Shown here piece after piece: positions 22,928 through 36,894 of a stretch of 64,000 nucleotides of DNA. The notes below the pieces were generated by a model. That model was not told the DNA's origin. It was given only the letters and a program-made list of their open reading frames with translations, and did no database searches. The DNA is from Sequoia sempervirens (taxonomy: Eukaryota > Streptophyta > Pinopsida > Cupressales > Cupressaceae): assembly GCA_007258455.2 (NCBI GenBank), contig VDFB02344360.1, positions 50,168 to 114,167 of the forward strand, in the 5' to 3' direction. The translations under genes and the position numbers were made by a program. Each line of letters starts with the position of its first letter. Position 1 is the stretch's first letter.

Positions 22928-25900
22928 TTGTATTGCAAGGAGGGAAAACTAATAATATAACTATTTTTTAGCTCAAATTTTATTTTATGTTGTTTTATAG
23001 GTTATAGTGCCACTAAAATTAAAAACAACGATGTTATTTCAATAGTGTCACCATATAGTGACACCTTGGAAATTTGAAGCACTGATATGTATTTAATCTA
23101 CTGGAATTGATTTAAATATGGCAACACATATTTAATCTATAGGTTTCAAAAAAATTAAATGGTGACACTCAAACTCACTAGTCTGACACTTTCAAATTCC
23201 AAACAACTAGCAGAAATGCCCAACAATATATCAATGCTATCATGCTCACTGGTCTTGCTATAGAGAAATACCCATTTTCACTAGAGCAATGCCCAAATGT
23301 CAAACTACAATGCTCAAAGTTGGATAAAATTGAACCCTCACATCATCACTTTACTTTGGGTTTAAAATTGAACAAGGAAAACTTCATCTTTCAATTGGTG
23401 CTTAAAACAAATTCATCATTGCTTTGAAAGGTTAAAATTGATAATTTTTTGCTATGCTTTGTGATTTTCAATGTTGTTAGTGGATGCATATGCACTTATC
23501 TCATTCCATTTGGTGACCTTGAGATAGAAAAACATTCTCTAACACTTTGAAAAATCACCCACATCTTTCAATGGGGTTTAAAATTGAACAACCATGCTAG
23601 TGTGAGAAAGAGGTGTTGTGTGCATTCCCTCCTTATGTTTTATGCAAAATGGGTGGTCAAAATACAAGTGTACTCCCTTTATTTTGTTATCTTTAGAAGG
23701 GACAACCTAAGACCAATTTGAAGATGACTCCAAACAATTTTTCACTTGGGCCAATATATAAATTGATAAGACTACACTGTCAAGTCCTCATGGTATGTAG
23801 GCCTTAGCTATACAATGTCTTTAAGAATGGCGTACTACTGTAAAAAGTATAAGAATCCCTAGTAGGATTGATTAAAGCCTTTAGTGGCTTGCTAAATGCT
23901 AGCAAGGTGCCATGTCCCCAATTACCCTTACTACAACCCATTTGTTTAGCAAGCCAAAATCCTAAAATATTTGTTGGTGCAAGAACGGTCATTCTAAAGC
24001 CACCCAATATTTGTACTATTCGATTGTAGAAAAATAAAATTTCCCTTTAATCTATGGATTTTAATGATTTTGAGATTTGGTGGTCCCGAGAAGTGTGTGT
24101 CATGGAGGGGAGCCAATGTCGCCAAATCTCTAACTATTTGCATTGTATAGTGTTTGGAGAAATTCTAGTGGGGACTCAACAAATATGGCCATTTCTATCC
24201 TAGGGTTGTAAATGATTGTGAGTTAGTTTAACACTTTGCTTGGTTTCAAAATGATCCTAAAACAAACATTCACTATCATCCTTAAAACTTCAAATACTTT
24301 AGCTCAAATATGTACTTCTTGAGTTAGCCTTGATATTACTACTTGTCCTAAGGATTTATCCTTAGTGATTTCTAAATACCTTGACATTAATCTCAAACCC
24401 ATATATTTTCCAAAGACAACATAGGAAAATTTGGCTTTAATCTTGTGATTTTCATGAAATGGACATTGTGAAAGTTATGATGTTTTTGACATAAACATGC
24501 AGTTTGGAAACATAATCAAAGATAAGTGTTTGTAGTAAAATCAATTCACTTAAGCAAATATCAATTGACAAACGAACCCCACATGACTATTTGGAAACCG
24601 ATTGATCCCATTGAACAACCTGATCTTCCAAGTGCTATAATTTAGCCAAACTTTAAACTCATAAATGGTGAACAAGCTGATTTTATTAGAAGTTTGAGAA
24701 CCTTCACTTTTGAAAACAAGGAAACAAACACACAGTGGAGAAACACAACAACTATTTTAGATGAAGAAGAGGAACATGCTAATATTGAGGCTAGAAGGCC
24801 CATATTACCACCATGTGCATGGAAAAAAATATCTTCCTTTCTTCCATAAAATTAAACTATTTTAACATGATCTCATGAAAAATTAGGATCCCTAAGCCAA
24901 GGTCTATAGGTCCTCATTTTAAACTTAGGCATCTCACCCCAAAAGCTCTTAAAAAACACCTTCCAACAGTTCATAGAAATAGAAACAGATTGGTAGCAAA
25001 ATTTTATAGACACGCTTCAAGGTACAATCTAGAACTATATGCATTCTTTTGGAGTCAACATTCTAATATTTTCACATGATAATAAAATCCCATAAATGAT
25101 TCAACAAAGAGTCAAAATATGTAGGGGAAAATCTTCAGTAGTCCATTTCAAACATAGGAATCGTAGAACAAGGTATGGTCAAAAGTGGGCTTCAGTATTT
25201 TACTGCAGCCATTACACTTTGATAAAAAACTTTTATGTCCAAGCTAGGATATCTCAAACAGGTTTGAACATTCTCATTCATACTCTTATTTGAATCAATA
25301 TTAGTTTTCTAGCACTTGAACATTTTGGAAGTTTAGTATCATCCTCACTACCATGATCTTGTTGAAACAAAGTTTCACTTTACTAGATGATTTCATGCAA
25401 AGTAAGGATCCTGAAACGAAGCTCAATTGGTTGTCACTTTAGTCTTAGATATCGTAGTGCACAAGCAATAAACTACCACATTGAGACACTTTATGAAAAT
25501 AGAAACAAGTTGTTGATTTAAACTTTTATGAATGCACATTGAGGAAATATCCAAACATGTATATGTTCTTTATGAGCCAAAACCCTTGCCTTTTTGAAGA
25601 TCAACAACTTTTCTAAATCATTTATTCTTTAGGATTTGAGCATTTTAGAGGTATAGCATCATTCTCACTACCTTTGTCTTATCAAAACAAAATGTTCACT
25701 GTAGGTCAACATTGGGTCAAACATTTCACTCACCCCTTCATCAAATTCTACCCTTCACTTCATCTAACTTTGCAAAATTTTGAATACACCAACACTTTGG
25801 GACTTAAACATCAAACCAACTACTACCTTAACTACTTTGTATGTGAAATGAATCCCTTTCCATGGACCCAGTGAAGATATTTATCATCTTTGAACTATCT

Positions 25901-26160
25901 TGAAAGTCACAATTCTACCCTAAATATTTCTAGGTCCATTAGCATCCTTTATCCCAACATCAAAACATCAAACTCAAGTCAAAAGTGTTGTCCCAAAATG
26001 TTTACAAAGATCACTTCCTACATTACCCATATTTCCATCCCACATTATCATCATTTCTCCCAAAAGACTTAGAACATCCCTTTTACCTAGGTTTGAGTCA
26101 ACTAGAGAGTTTAAATATTACAAAACTCAACACAACTCTCCCATAGCTAACACAAAATTT
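22928..26160 (+). other. E2 long leader
   Basis: About 3.2 kb between LTR and gag, mostly closed in all frames. Long leaders, sometimes with an extra ORF before gag, are known in Ogre-type elements. An open piece is listed at 24562-24849. A diverged direct repeat of about 320 bp is visible around 25305-25360 and 25635-25680 (ATCCTCACTACC / ATTCTCACTACC with flanks). A small hairpin GTGTCAC...GTGACAC lies near 23046. Confidence 0.5.
24562..24849 (+). pseudogene. possible ORF1 remnant in E2 leader
   Basis: This is an open stretch of about 95 codons with one internal stop, beginning QLTNEPHMTIWKPI. It contains the charged segment ILDEEEEHANIEARRPI, much more protein-like than its surroundings. 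Its position upstream of gag is where Ogre-type Tat elements carry an extra ORF of unknown function. I do not recognise a domain, and the link to ORF1 is inference from position alone. Confidence 0.35.
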
Positions 26161-28960
26161 ATGGTAAAGATGAGAACACAACACAAGAGAATCATGGAGA
26201 AAACCAAAGTTGCATTTACCTCAAGTGATCCAAATACTTTAGAATTCGATCCTAGAAGTCATGTTACCCCATCACAATGACCATCATCTACTTCAAGACC
26301 ATATGAGATTGAAGATTTTGTGAATAACCCATTTGATTTTACTAGGGAAGGACTTCTAGAACATCAATCCTTTGAAAGTGTAGCTCCTATCTCCTCGACA
26401 TTTATAGCACATAGTTTAACACAAGATTGCATAACTCTATCACAAGGGCTAAATCAAACTTACATACCTAGTATTGAAACCATCCTTGCTAAAGATTTTG
26501 GTCACACCTCACCATTTCAAAGTAGTACACTTGTGGGTACCCTTGAAACTTATCTTCCACCTCCCACTACTTCTTGGAAACCTACTTTTGGTGCTCCTCT
26601 TATTCTCGAAGCTCTGAAACAACTACACACACTACTTGAAATTCATTACTCCACCACCACTTTGACATCTTAGGGACATCCTTCTTCCAACAAACCTATG
26701 AGTACCATGAGTATTCCCACCATTACACAAAGTAGTATAGACCAAGTATCTCAAAATAGCACACAAGGGCATGCCAATACTATATCATAGAATCAAACCT
26801 CAATGCAAATAGGGACAACTTTATCCAACCCTCTAGTGGGTTCACCCATGGCATCTACCATTTCCACATCATCCACCATCAATCCACCTTAAAATAATCC
26901 CTTGGTTACAAGTTTTATCAATCATGGAAGTACCTTGATCAAAAATCCTTTTTTTACATCATTTACACAAGGCAATTCTCAAAACATAGGACAAGGGAAT
27001 CTTTTCAATCAATTGACTCAAGGTCCTAGTGTGTGATTTCCATTGCAAAAGTTAACGACATCATCTTTTCCCACAGTCCCCTTTACTATACCAAATCAAT
27101 TGGGACCTCAAACATACATTCATCCACCTCATTCTGCCATATTGCAAGGAATGTTAAACCAAGGGAACCCTCCACCTTCCACCAACAATCTGCTACCCAC
27201 TCAAAACATCAATATCCATAATCCTTCATGGATGTCTCAACAACCACCTAATCCCACATTGTAAGCACATGCCTTAGCTCTACAACAAGCACAACAAGAC
27301 TATGAACAAGTCGTACAATAATAAAAACAATAACAAGCAACTTTAGCATGTAACAACAATAACAAGCACAAAAAGTAGCCTTAGCAACTCAACAAGTAGC
27401 TTTAGCACACCAACAATAATAGCAACAAAAACAAGTAGCCTTAGCACAACAACAACATCAAACTCAACAAGCAACCTTAGCATAATAACAACAACAAGTA
27501 GCATTAGTAGCACAACAAGCTCGACAATAAAAACAAGCGCAACAATTAGCTTTATTAGAATGCCAACAACAACAGGCCCAACAACAAGCCCTAGTGGTGC
27601 AAAAAAAACATCAAACTCAATAGAAATCCTTACTAGCTCAATAGTATGCCCAACAATAGAAACAAGGTTCCTATTATCCTCATTTGAACATCATCAATCC
27701 AAACACATTAGGAACATATTCATCACTTTCACAAAATTTCACACCTTCATACACCCCATATAACTCATTTGTCATCCCACCATATGTTCCTCCACCCAAT
27801 CCACAAGATGATCTAGCATCATAATTGAAAGCATTCTCTCAAGAAATGAAGGACCTTCACATGGGAAAGACAAAGAATCCTCATACAAAGAACTTATGTC
27901 CTTACCCATTTGATCAAAACATAGCAATGATACCATTCTCTCCTGGTTTTGAAATCCCCAAGTTTGACAAATATAGAGGGAGAGGAAGTCATGTTGACAA
28001 TATCAAAGAATTTAAAGTCATGAGCATGGAAGTGGATTAAAATGATTCATATCTAATGCACCTCTTCCCTCAAATTTTAACAGATAATGTTATGGATTGG
28101 TTTTTTCATTTGCCTCCTAGTATCAAAAATTTTCAAGAAATCATAGATAAATTCATCGATCACTTCTCCTTCAATCTTGACACAGGTGTTAGTCTAGAAG
28201 AGTTGTACACTCTTAAGCAAAATAAAGGAGAAAACTTTGTTGATTTCTTAAAACCATGGAGACAAAGAGCTAGTAAAAGCAAATGATCTCTTCTTGATGA
28301 ACAATAAATGGGAATCATTATAGCCAACATGGATCCAAATCTATCATTCCACTTGAAAATGTAATGCATCACATCGTATGATGAACTTGTTCCTAGAATA
28401 CTTAACAATGAAAGAGCCCTAATCACACAAGGAAATACTCGGGCTTACAAAGACAACTATCCTTCAACTAGTTCAAATAAGAAACCTTGTGTATGGGCTA
28501 AGACTAAAAACATAACAAACGACAGTGCAGTCAATGCTACGGTCATACTAAGTGCTCCTAGACCCAATAACAATCAAGTTTCTAATATCCAACCAACTAT
28601 ACAACAAATGGTACAACCTTAGAAAAATCAAATTAGTAATACCAACATGTAATAGAAGCAAACTAATAACATGAACAACTATCCCAAATGCAAGTACACA
28701 TAGTTATCGAAACCCATCAAAGCGATCATGAAGAAACTAGTAGAGTCAAATCTGATAACACTCCCTAACTTTGAAAACTACCAAGAACCACAAGACAATC
28801 CATCATGGTACAATGAGCATGATATCTATAACTTTCATAAAATGAAAGGACATTAAACAAAAAAATGCATGAAACTAAAGAATATCATCCAAGATCTCAT
28901 AGAGAATGATACCATATCTATTGAGGTACCATTTGGGAACTAGGATCTCAAGATATATAA
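26161..28960 (+). pseudogene. gag: E2 gag
   Basis: Reading starts at ATG 26161 (MVKMRTQHKRIME). A long Pro/Ser/Thr/Asn-rich N-terminal part (to about 27260) and a glutamine-rich stretch (27265-27700) follow. In that stretch many Gln codons CAA/CAG have become TAA/TAG. The Gag core spans about 27825-28480 (GFEIPKFDKYRGRGSHV; DNVMDWFFHLPPSI; EELYTLKQNKGENFVDF). A decayed zinc knuckle at about 28830-28880 (FHKMKGH, KKCMKLKN) lacks its first cysteine. Gag would form the particle and bind RNA. At least ten in-frame stops show it is dead. Confidence 0.85.
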
Positions 28961-29399
28961 GACCCCTATGTCAGATCATAATAAATCAAACAAAAATGTC
29001 AAAGCTAAGGATTACACCAATGTACAACATACCTATTCCAATGTAGTTGCCTTGTATGATAGCATTATAATTGTTTTCACCATTGAAGGAGCTAGTACGG
29101 AATGTGGAGTCACAACACAACATGGAAAAATAACCATTCAAGGAGTTGTCCCATCACAATCTAGGACACACCCTAATTTTCCCACATCTAATCCTAGCAA
29201 GTACAATCTTCTAGATTAGCTTAAATAGACTCCCGTACATATATCAATCTTAGAACTCTTAAGGTTATCCCCTGCACATGGGGAAATATTGGAAAAATCC
29301 TTGTCTAAGTCATTTGTTCCTGAGAACATTGATACCGATTAGTTTCAAGCTATGGTAGGGCATATCACCAACCATCTTCTCACCTTATCTAAGCAAGAT

Positions 29400-32178
29400 T
29401 TAAGATGACAACCATCTCATAAATTTTCTTTAAACCTTGAGGTTTTCATTCATAAAAACAAGGTCAAAAGAGTCTTGGTAGATGGAAGTTCTAGTCTAAA
29501 CATTTGTATGAGCAACCTATCAAAGAGAAATTACCCTTATCTTTCATGACAAGTTGAAGATTATATGGATGATATTTTGGAAAAAGAAAAGAAGAGATGT
29601 GAGCACATACAAGTCTTAGGACCTATCTTTGATAGGCTTGAAGAATACAAGGTATGACTAAATCCAAAAAAGTGTGCGTTCGGGGTCACATCAGAGAAAA
29701 TTCCTAGCTTTATTGTTTCACAAAGAGGGATAGAAATAAATCCAACAAAGGTAAAATCAATCCTAGACATGGAACCACTACAAAAATTGAAACAAATGAG
29801 AGGATTACAAGGAAGGTTGCAGTCCATTAGAAGGTTCATAACCCAACTATCAGATAAAATTCATCTCTTTTTTCATATTCTCAATAAAGGGATAACTTAC
29901 AAGTGAGATGAAAAATGTGATAAATATTTTGAGTAGATCAAGGATTATCTACTAACACCTCTAGTTCTCTTGTCATTGATACCAAACAAGACATTGATTC
30001 TGCATATCTTAGCAACACCAGTAGCACTAGGAGCTCTTTTACTACAACATGATAAAAATTGAAAGGAAGGAGTCATATACTACATCAACGAAACCTTGGT
30101 AGGCTATGAAATGAACTATTCACCCATTGAGAAAGCATGCCTAGCAGTAGTTTTCACTTCACAAAAGTTCAAATGCTACATGTTGTCACACCAAATCAAA
30201 ATCATTGCGAAGATTGATCCATTAAAATATTTGTTATCAAAAGCAACCCTCACAAAATGAATGGCTAAATGGGTAATGATCTTGAAAGAGTTTAACATAG
30301 ATTATGTGGAGCACAAGGAAATGAAAGGAAAAGTGATCACAAACCAACTAGTAGAAGAACCCATCTATGATGAGAACTGTTTAATATCTGAGTTCCCTGA
30401 CGAATCAGTGTTCCTTATTAATCTTAGGTGCTCAGTGGAAGATGTACTTTGATGGATCATTCACTCAACATGAATCAGGAGCAAGAATTCTTTTAATCAC
30501 CCCCAAGGTGATTTCATCCCAAAGTCATACATGATATCATTTCCATGTACCAATAACATTGTTTAATATGAAGCCTTGATCATAGGTCTCAAGATAGTAG
30601 TTCAGTGGTAGATACAAGAGATGAAAGTTTATGGAGACTCATAGTTGGTTATCAACCAAGTCAACAATGACTATCAAACTAAAGATGACAAGCTAACTCC
30701 TTACAAGAATATGGTGGAGAATCTCAAAGATATTTTTATAGACATAATTTTTGAGCAGATTCCTCTCATAAAAAATAGAGCAGTAGATGCCATGGCAACA
30801 ATCGGATCATTACTAAACATGCCAAACAACATTCTCCAATGTGAATTCTTGGTAGAACAACTTCTCGTACCAACTTTAAAAATCCCTAAATCTAAATTCA
30901 CATGTGTCATTGTTGGTCTTGGATCCCCATAGTACCATGACATCTTTACCTACCATAATAGAGGAACCCTTCCATCAAATATCACCCTGAACCTTAAAAA
31001 GACCTTTTTTAAAAAGGAATCCTAATTCTTGATCCTAGGTGATACCCTTTATCGTCGAAGCATCGAAGGGACATTACTATGATCTCTTAACCCAAAGGAA
31101 GCCCTAACTAATTTAACAGAAGGACACAATGGCATATGTGGGTCCCATTCTAGTGGTATGACATTAGCTAAGAATTGAGGATGGGGTACTATTGGCTAAG
31201 CATGGAAAAAAAGATCATCAATATGTGCGTAAATGCATCTAGTGTCAACAACATGGGGATGTCATTCATGCTCTAGCTCAAGAATTGTAGCTAATGATCA
31301 CACCATGACCTTTTTCACAATGGGGACTTGACCTCATAGGAAAAATCACTCCAACCTCATCCAACGACCATACGTTTATCATAACCACCACTGAGTACTT
31401 TACTAAGTGGGTTGAAGCCATTCCTATGACCTACATAACAAAGAAGTAGATAACCAAGTTTATCTTGAATTACCTAATTTGCAATTATGGTGTATCACAA
31501 ATCCTCATCTCAGACAATGCAACACCTTTCAAGAATCAAGATGTAAAGGAGCTATGCAAAAAATTCAATATCCAACACTGATTTTCTACCCCATACTATC
31601 CCAAGGTAATGGCCAAGCAAAAGCAATGAACAAAACTATCTTGAAAATCCTAAAGATAATAGTTAATGAAGTTGGTCATGACTAGAATCTGTAGCTAAAT
31701 CCTGCTCTTTGGGCTTATCGAACCAATATCTGCAAGCCTACAGGGGCAACCTCTTTCTCCTTGGTCTATGGATTAGAATCCATATTTCCTATCAAGGTTG
31801 AGCTCCCATCATTGTGAATGTCATTACAGAATCTGATTACTAAGGAAGAATATAGAGTGTCGATTGAATGAGTTAGAATTCCTAGATGAACATCATCTTG
31901 ATTCCCTTAATCACTTGCAAGTGTATCAAAACTAACTAAAATGGATCTATAACAAGAGAATCAAATGTCAGTCGTTCTAGGTAGGTGATCTTGTCTTAAA
32001 GAAAAACCAGAAGAATCTTCCATATCAAGATAGCAAATGAAAGTTTGAGCTTAACCGGGTGGGTCCCTTTGTCATCATAACAAGCTATAGATCAGGAGCA
32101 TACCAACTATCAACCTTTGAAGGTGAACCCTTGCAGGAGCCAACCAACAACTTGCATCTCAATATTTTTTATGCCTAA
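29400..32178 (+). pseudogene. pol: E2 pol (PR, partial RT, RNase H, archaeal RNase H, INT)
   Basis: Order: a protease trace with VDGSSSLNIC near 29478; a direct jump to the reverse-transcriptase active site YMDDIL (29562-29579), so the fingers and most of the palm are deleted; the RT thumb to about 29960; RNase H to 30400. A second RNase H begins YFDGS at 30445 with YEAL, YGDS and RAVDAMA downstream. Integrase runs 31050-32178 with LDLIGKI, LISDNATPF and NGQAKAMNK, where the expected catalytic Glu is Lys. The frame ends at TAA 32176-32178. The duplicated RNase H identifies the Tat lineage. Numerous stops and a frameshift near 31170 confirm decay. Confidence 0.88.
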
Positions 32179-34299
32179 TCTTCAAGGGTGTAAATAAAAA
32201 AATACAAAAAAATAGAAAAATGATCAAAATCCAAAAAATGAGAAAAATGATTGAAAACAGTAAAGAAAAAATCATCCTCTAGTGAAAACCACTTCGGTGG
32301 TGCTTTGGGAAGGTGCTTTAGGAAAGTACCTTGGTGAAAACCTAGCAAATAGGAACCTTGCGTAGATAAAGCATCTCCATATATTCTTTGGCTCTTTTGG
32401 CCATATCATTCTTTGCATCTCCATTCATCCCTCATCCATGTCCTTATCATGACTTGTTACTATAAGCCATCACAAACCCTTTCAGAACTAATTGGCATAT
32501 TCTGAAGGTTAGTATGTCCTACCTTTATTGAAGTAGGCTAACATGCCACACTGGGGGAATTTTTGTTATGGAACACAACCATGGTTCTTGAATATCTTGA
32601 GGTCATTGGACATCTTATCAAAAAACACCAAAAATATTCATAAAATATTATCGTAAAAATCCAAAAACATTTGCAAAATCTTGTACCACTAAAATCCAAA
32701 AACATTTAGAAAATTGTAAAGGATCAAATCCAAAACATCTAGAAAACATCAAAATCCCTAAAAAGGTTAAACATCAAAAATACAAAAAAACAATGCCCTC
32801 TTGTCAAACTACGTCATCTCTAAGCTTGAACATAGGAAAGTCCAACATTGATGTGCCCCCAAGACACCCTAGGTCAGTCCTTTAGCTGTCCATCATAATA
32901 AACTGCCATCTTTCACCTGTGCATATATTTATCTTGTAAATGGGTCGAGTCAATCAAACTACGTGGTATCTTCATTTATAACGTAGGTAAGGCTAATCTA
33001 TGACCAACCCCTGAGGCCCCTAGGATAGGTCTTTAGGTTATGTTGTTGGTTGAAACTCAAAAACTCTCATGAAAATCCAAAAACATCCAAATGATTCTTA
33101 AAAAAGACCCTAAACATTTATAAAATCCTTGAAAATCCAAAACATTCAAATATTTCAAAAAAAATAAAAAAGAAAATAAAAAAATAATAGAAAACATTCA
33201 AAAGACCTAAAAATCCTTAAAACATTTATAAAATCCTAAACATCCACATAAAATATTCAAAAAGAACAAAAAACAGCCTCAAAACATTTTAGAAAATACC
33301 AAAAACATTGAAATATTCCAAAAATCCAAAACCCATCCATCCCATCTTGCTTTCACCTACAATAAAATTTCATCCATAATAAAATGATCGTCACCTACAA
33401 CCTTTGGAAAAAAATATAGAAATAAAAAATAGCAAGTCATAAAGCGTGAACCTAAAATTCAAAATGTAAAGTTTAAATCGTAGGTAAACACATTGTTGAA
33501 GTTTGTAGCAAGGGCTCATATTTGGATCATTATCCCAACATCAAACAACCCTCTAATCAACATTTCCTAGGATGTATCCTTCCTGCGATGGAAATCGGTA
33601 TCAAATATCCCCTTAGCTAAAATTAAACTAGGTAGGAGCTATAGATAACACTGACTATTTGTCTTTGATCTTTTCTTATGATTTATCTTAATCACCCATA
33701 TTGAGAACCTCTCGATGTCTAACAAAATTATTTAGAGAGAAAGGAATGTGGCATTGATTATTATCTTTTGTTTGTTGTGCTTTTGGATACTCTTTTAAAA
33801 ATAATCTTGGCCCATACTTTCTTAGTTGTGTGTAGGAAGGTTATTTGGAGTATGTCATTGATTATTGTGTATGCTTTGGTCCAATATATTCTAAGCTTCT
33901 AACTTGCATTCCAATAAAAATTTTGTATGTCAAGGTGTGAACAAGAACTATCCTATTTGTTTGTTGATTCAAATTCCATTACACTAAATACAATGTCATA
34001 CTAGTTATCAATACCTTGATGCATCATATCTATGTGTTATATCAAACAAAAAGGAACAATGGAAAATCCCAATCCCAAAGTGTGAGAACCCATCCTGCAT
34101 TTTCATCTTGCATTTTGCATTGTCTCGTCACCATCTCTAATAAAGTTTTAATGGATCATGGACTTGTTGGATCTTTTGAAGCAATCATCATTAATGGTCG
34201 TTTATTCTTTATTCTTCTATCTTCTCTCCACACTAACCTAGTATCTTGAAAGTCAACAAAAATACCATCAATGAATCCACTCTAAATCCACAAACCATT
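32179..34299 (+). other. E2 region after pol, partly A-rich
   Basis: Non-coding. 32620-33330 is a loose repeat of AAAATCCAAAAACATT-like words. A GGGGGAA tract near 32551 in CACTGGGGGAATTTTT resembles an internal polypurine tract. No gene seen. Confidence 0.5.
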
Positions 34300-34760
34300 A
34301 GTATATATGCATTTCATAATGATAGCATAATCATAAAACATCCATCAGCATAATCATTGCATATCACATCATGCATTTTACATTATCATTTGAGTTGTGA
34401 TGAATAATATAGATTTGTTATTATAAGCATCTTAAATCATTGCATATCATAAACATTTACATCCATACATCCATACACATGCATCATCATCATAAACATG
34501 CATAGAAAATATACAAAAAGAAATGCATCCACATCATTTGCATCCATAACATCTACATATCATAATCATCCATCCATATCATATCATGAAAAGATAATGA
34601 AAAAGAACATAACATTGCATCCATCCATATCATGATCATTACAAGTCACATAGGCATAAGTAAGGTGCGTCCATACATTATCAAATATATGCATCCATAT
34701 CATATCATCCATACATGAAATAAAGTAAACACATCATAGCATGAATCATCTATATCCATA
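34300..34760. repeat. CAT-rich simple repeat
   Basis: Imperfect reiteration of CATCCATATCAT, CATAATCAT and related words. No coding. Confidence 0.65.
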
Positions 34761-35249
34761 TCATATATATATTAAAAAATGTGTCATGGTGCAAAATCTG
34801 GATCAGTGCATGAACATCGATCAAAAGTACAATATCCACAAGGCTATCAAAAAGGAGCCCATGAATGTATATTAGTGATAAAGAATGGGGAAAAATAAAA
34901 AAGTGTTTATACATCAAAAAGCTAGCCTTGATGGCTATTACCCTCTCTATCTTGCTTCTCAAGCTAATCCTCTGCTTAGGGATGTGCATCACTATGCTAT
35001 GAAAAATTTGGTTGTTGAAGAGTCATTAGAGCATCTGGATGATAATTTTATCTATAATATGTAGCCTCCATAATAGCCTCTCTATATAACTACACTGACA
35101 TGGTCTCACCATGTGTGGCTACCATCATAGCCTCAATCTATTATCTCCAAGCCACCTCCTGATCTCTCTTAGCAATCACATCCTCTACTCTCTATAGTGC
35201 ATCATCTCTCTTTCTCTTATGACTGCAACCACCTACTATCAAGCCTAGT

Positions 35250-35960
35250 CTCACTCAATAGTAATGACCAAAATTTATTAGTGGTCCTCATCCCTCCTAA
35301 TTGGTCGAAGCATGACAATGTGCTCCCAAGCCTAAATATGTAGCAGAGTCACCCTTGAATCGATGGCTCTCCCATCGCAATAAACAAAATCATGCAAATC
35401 ATGATATAATGAGGCTAGCATTATGAGTCCCCACACAAAAAGAGTCCTCCTATATAGCATCTAGTACCACACCAAGCCCCATCCTGGGCTAAATCCTTTG
35501 TTGCATCTGTCTAGAGCCACCAAACCCAAAATAATGGATGTGATGGTCAATATAAAGGTTGGCACATGACCTCCATATGCCTCCAAATCAATCTAAGATG
35601 TAACTAGGGAAATTTGATCCATCTCCATCACCTTAAGGCATGTGTCAAATTTGGCATCAGTATCATAAATCACACAATCACCATGAATTGGAAAGTGTAG
35701 AATCCCCCACACATTCTCCAAAGTAACCATCACCTCACCTATCAGAAGATGAAAGGATGAGGTCTCACTGTGCCATCTCTCGCACAGAGTTGTCATCATC
35801 ACTAAATGTGTCCTAATCATGAGTGCATATGCAACATACCACATACCAATCTCTCCTAGGTGTTCCTAGCACAACTCTGATAGATCACCTAATATCTCCA
35901 ATATAGTGGGCCTATGCTCCCTCGACATCAATGGTCAAAAGATGTCCTACACCAAAAAAG
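35250..35960 (-). pseudogene. antisense plant-mobile-domain remnant in E2
   Basis: On minus, an interrupted frame runs from MSREHRPTILEILGDL through CERWHSETSSFHLLIGEV to VTLENVWGILHFPIHGD. That last pair matches the hallmark of the plant mobile domain (aminotransferase-like PMD): a W-x-ET-x-FH-L-x-GE block followed by TL-DV--IL-LP--G. The piece 35593-35844 is open; beyond it stops accumulate. Antisense extra ORFs with this domain between integrase and the 3' LTR are known from plant Ty3/gypsy elements, so this is probably a captured domain carried by E2, not a host gene. Its function is not established. Confidence 0.65.
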
Positions 35961-36880
35961 CACACAACATCAGGAAATCATCAAAATTTGATGTTATTTG
36001 AATTTTTTGAATTAGAAATCACAATAGTGTCACTATATTCAAATTTCAAATAGCGACACTTTATGCATTTAACATTTCAAATTGGAACATGCGTTGCTGG
36101 ACAAGCTAGCATCACAATTTGGCTTCTCGCCTACACTAACCCTAAATTCTAAATTGGAAAGCACATCACCAAATAAGTCTGCATAATCATTTAAAATTAG
36201 GAACCCAAATTTTAAATCAAGAAAAGCATCACTATATAAATATGCATTGCTATAATTGATTTGGGCGTCGTAGATTTTAGTTTGTGCATCACTATATAGC
36301 AACACTGCTATAATCTAAACCTGAAAGTATAATAAGTGCATCAAAAATTCAAATTTCAAATTAGGTTTTGAGTCACATATTGGTGGCCCTACACTTGGAA
36401 GCCATTGGAATTCTCGAACTCAATCAAACATGTACCTGGGAAGCTCTCAATGTGCCATTTTGTTGAACGGTCAAAGCTCAAATCACAAGAATTCCTTAAG
36501 GTGTGAATGCACAAATGAATTGAAAAAGACCCTTCTTGGCCTATTTAAGCTAAAAATTAGGGTTTTTCCCTTAATTTAACATTAAAGATGGGGTTTATTA
36601 TCATTTTCACCAAATTTTACATCATTTATTTGTATTTTAGGTATTATTCTTACATCCCAGAGCCTTTTAAGACCCTTGGGATAGCTTTTGAACTAGGTTT
36701 ATCGAGAAATCAACCCAAAATTTGAAATTTTTGTCTAATTTCTAGAGGGGGTAGGGAGGCAGCTTTATCCTTTTATTGGGGCATCTAAAAAAAAAGAAAA
36801 TTTTTTATTTTTTGATTCAGGCAATAGGTTTGATTCGAAAAGCATTATTCTTTGAACCGAAGTAGTAGGTACCTTACTTC

Positions 36881-36894
36881 AAAGAGGGGTAAAA
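36881..36894 (+). other. E2 polypurine tract
   Basis: AAAGAGGGGTAAAA directly before the LTR start TGTAGACACT. Confidence 0.8.
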
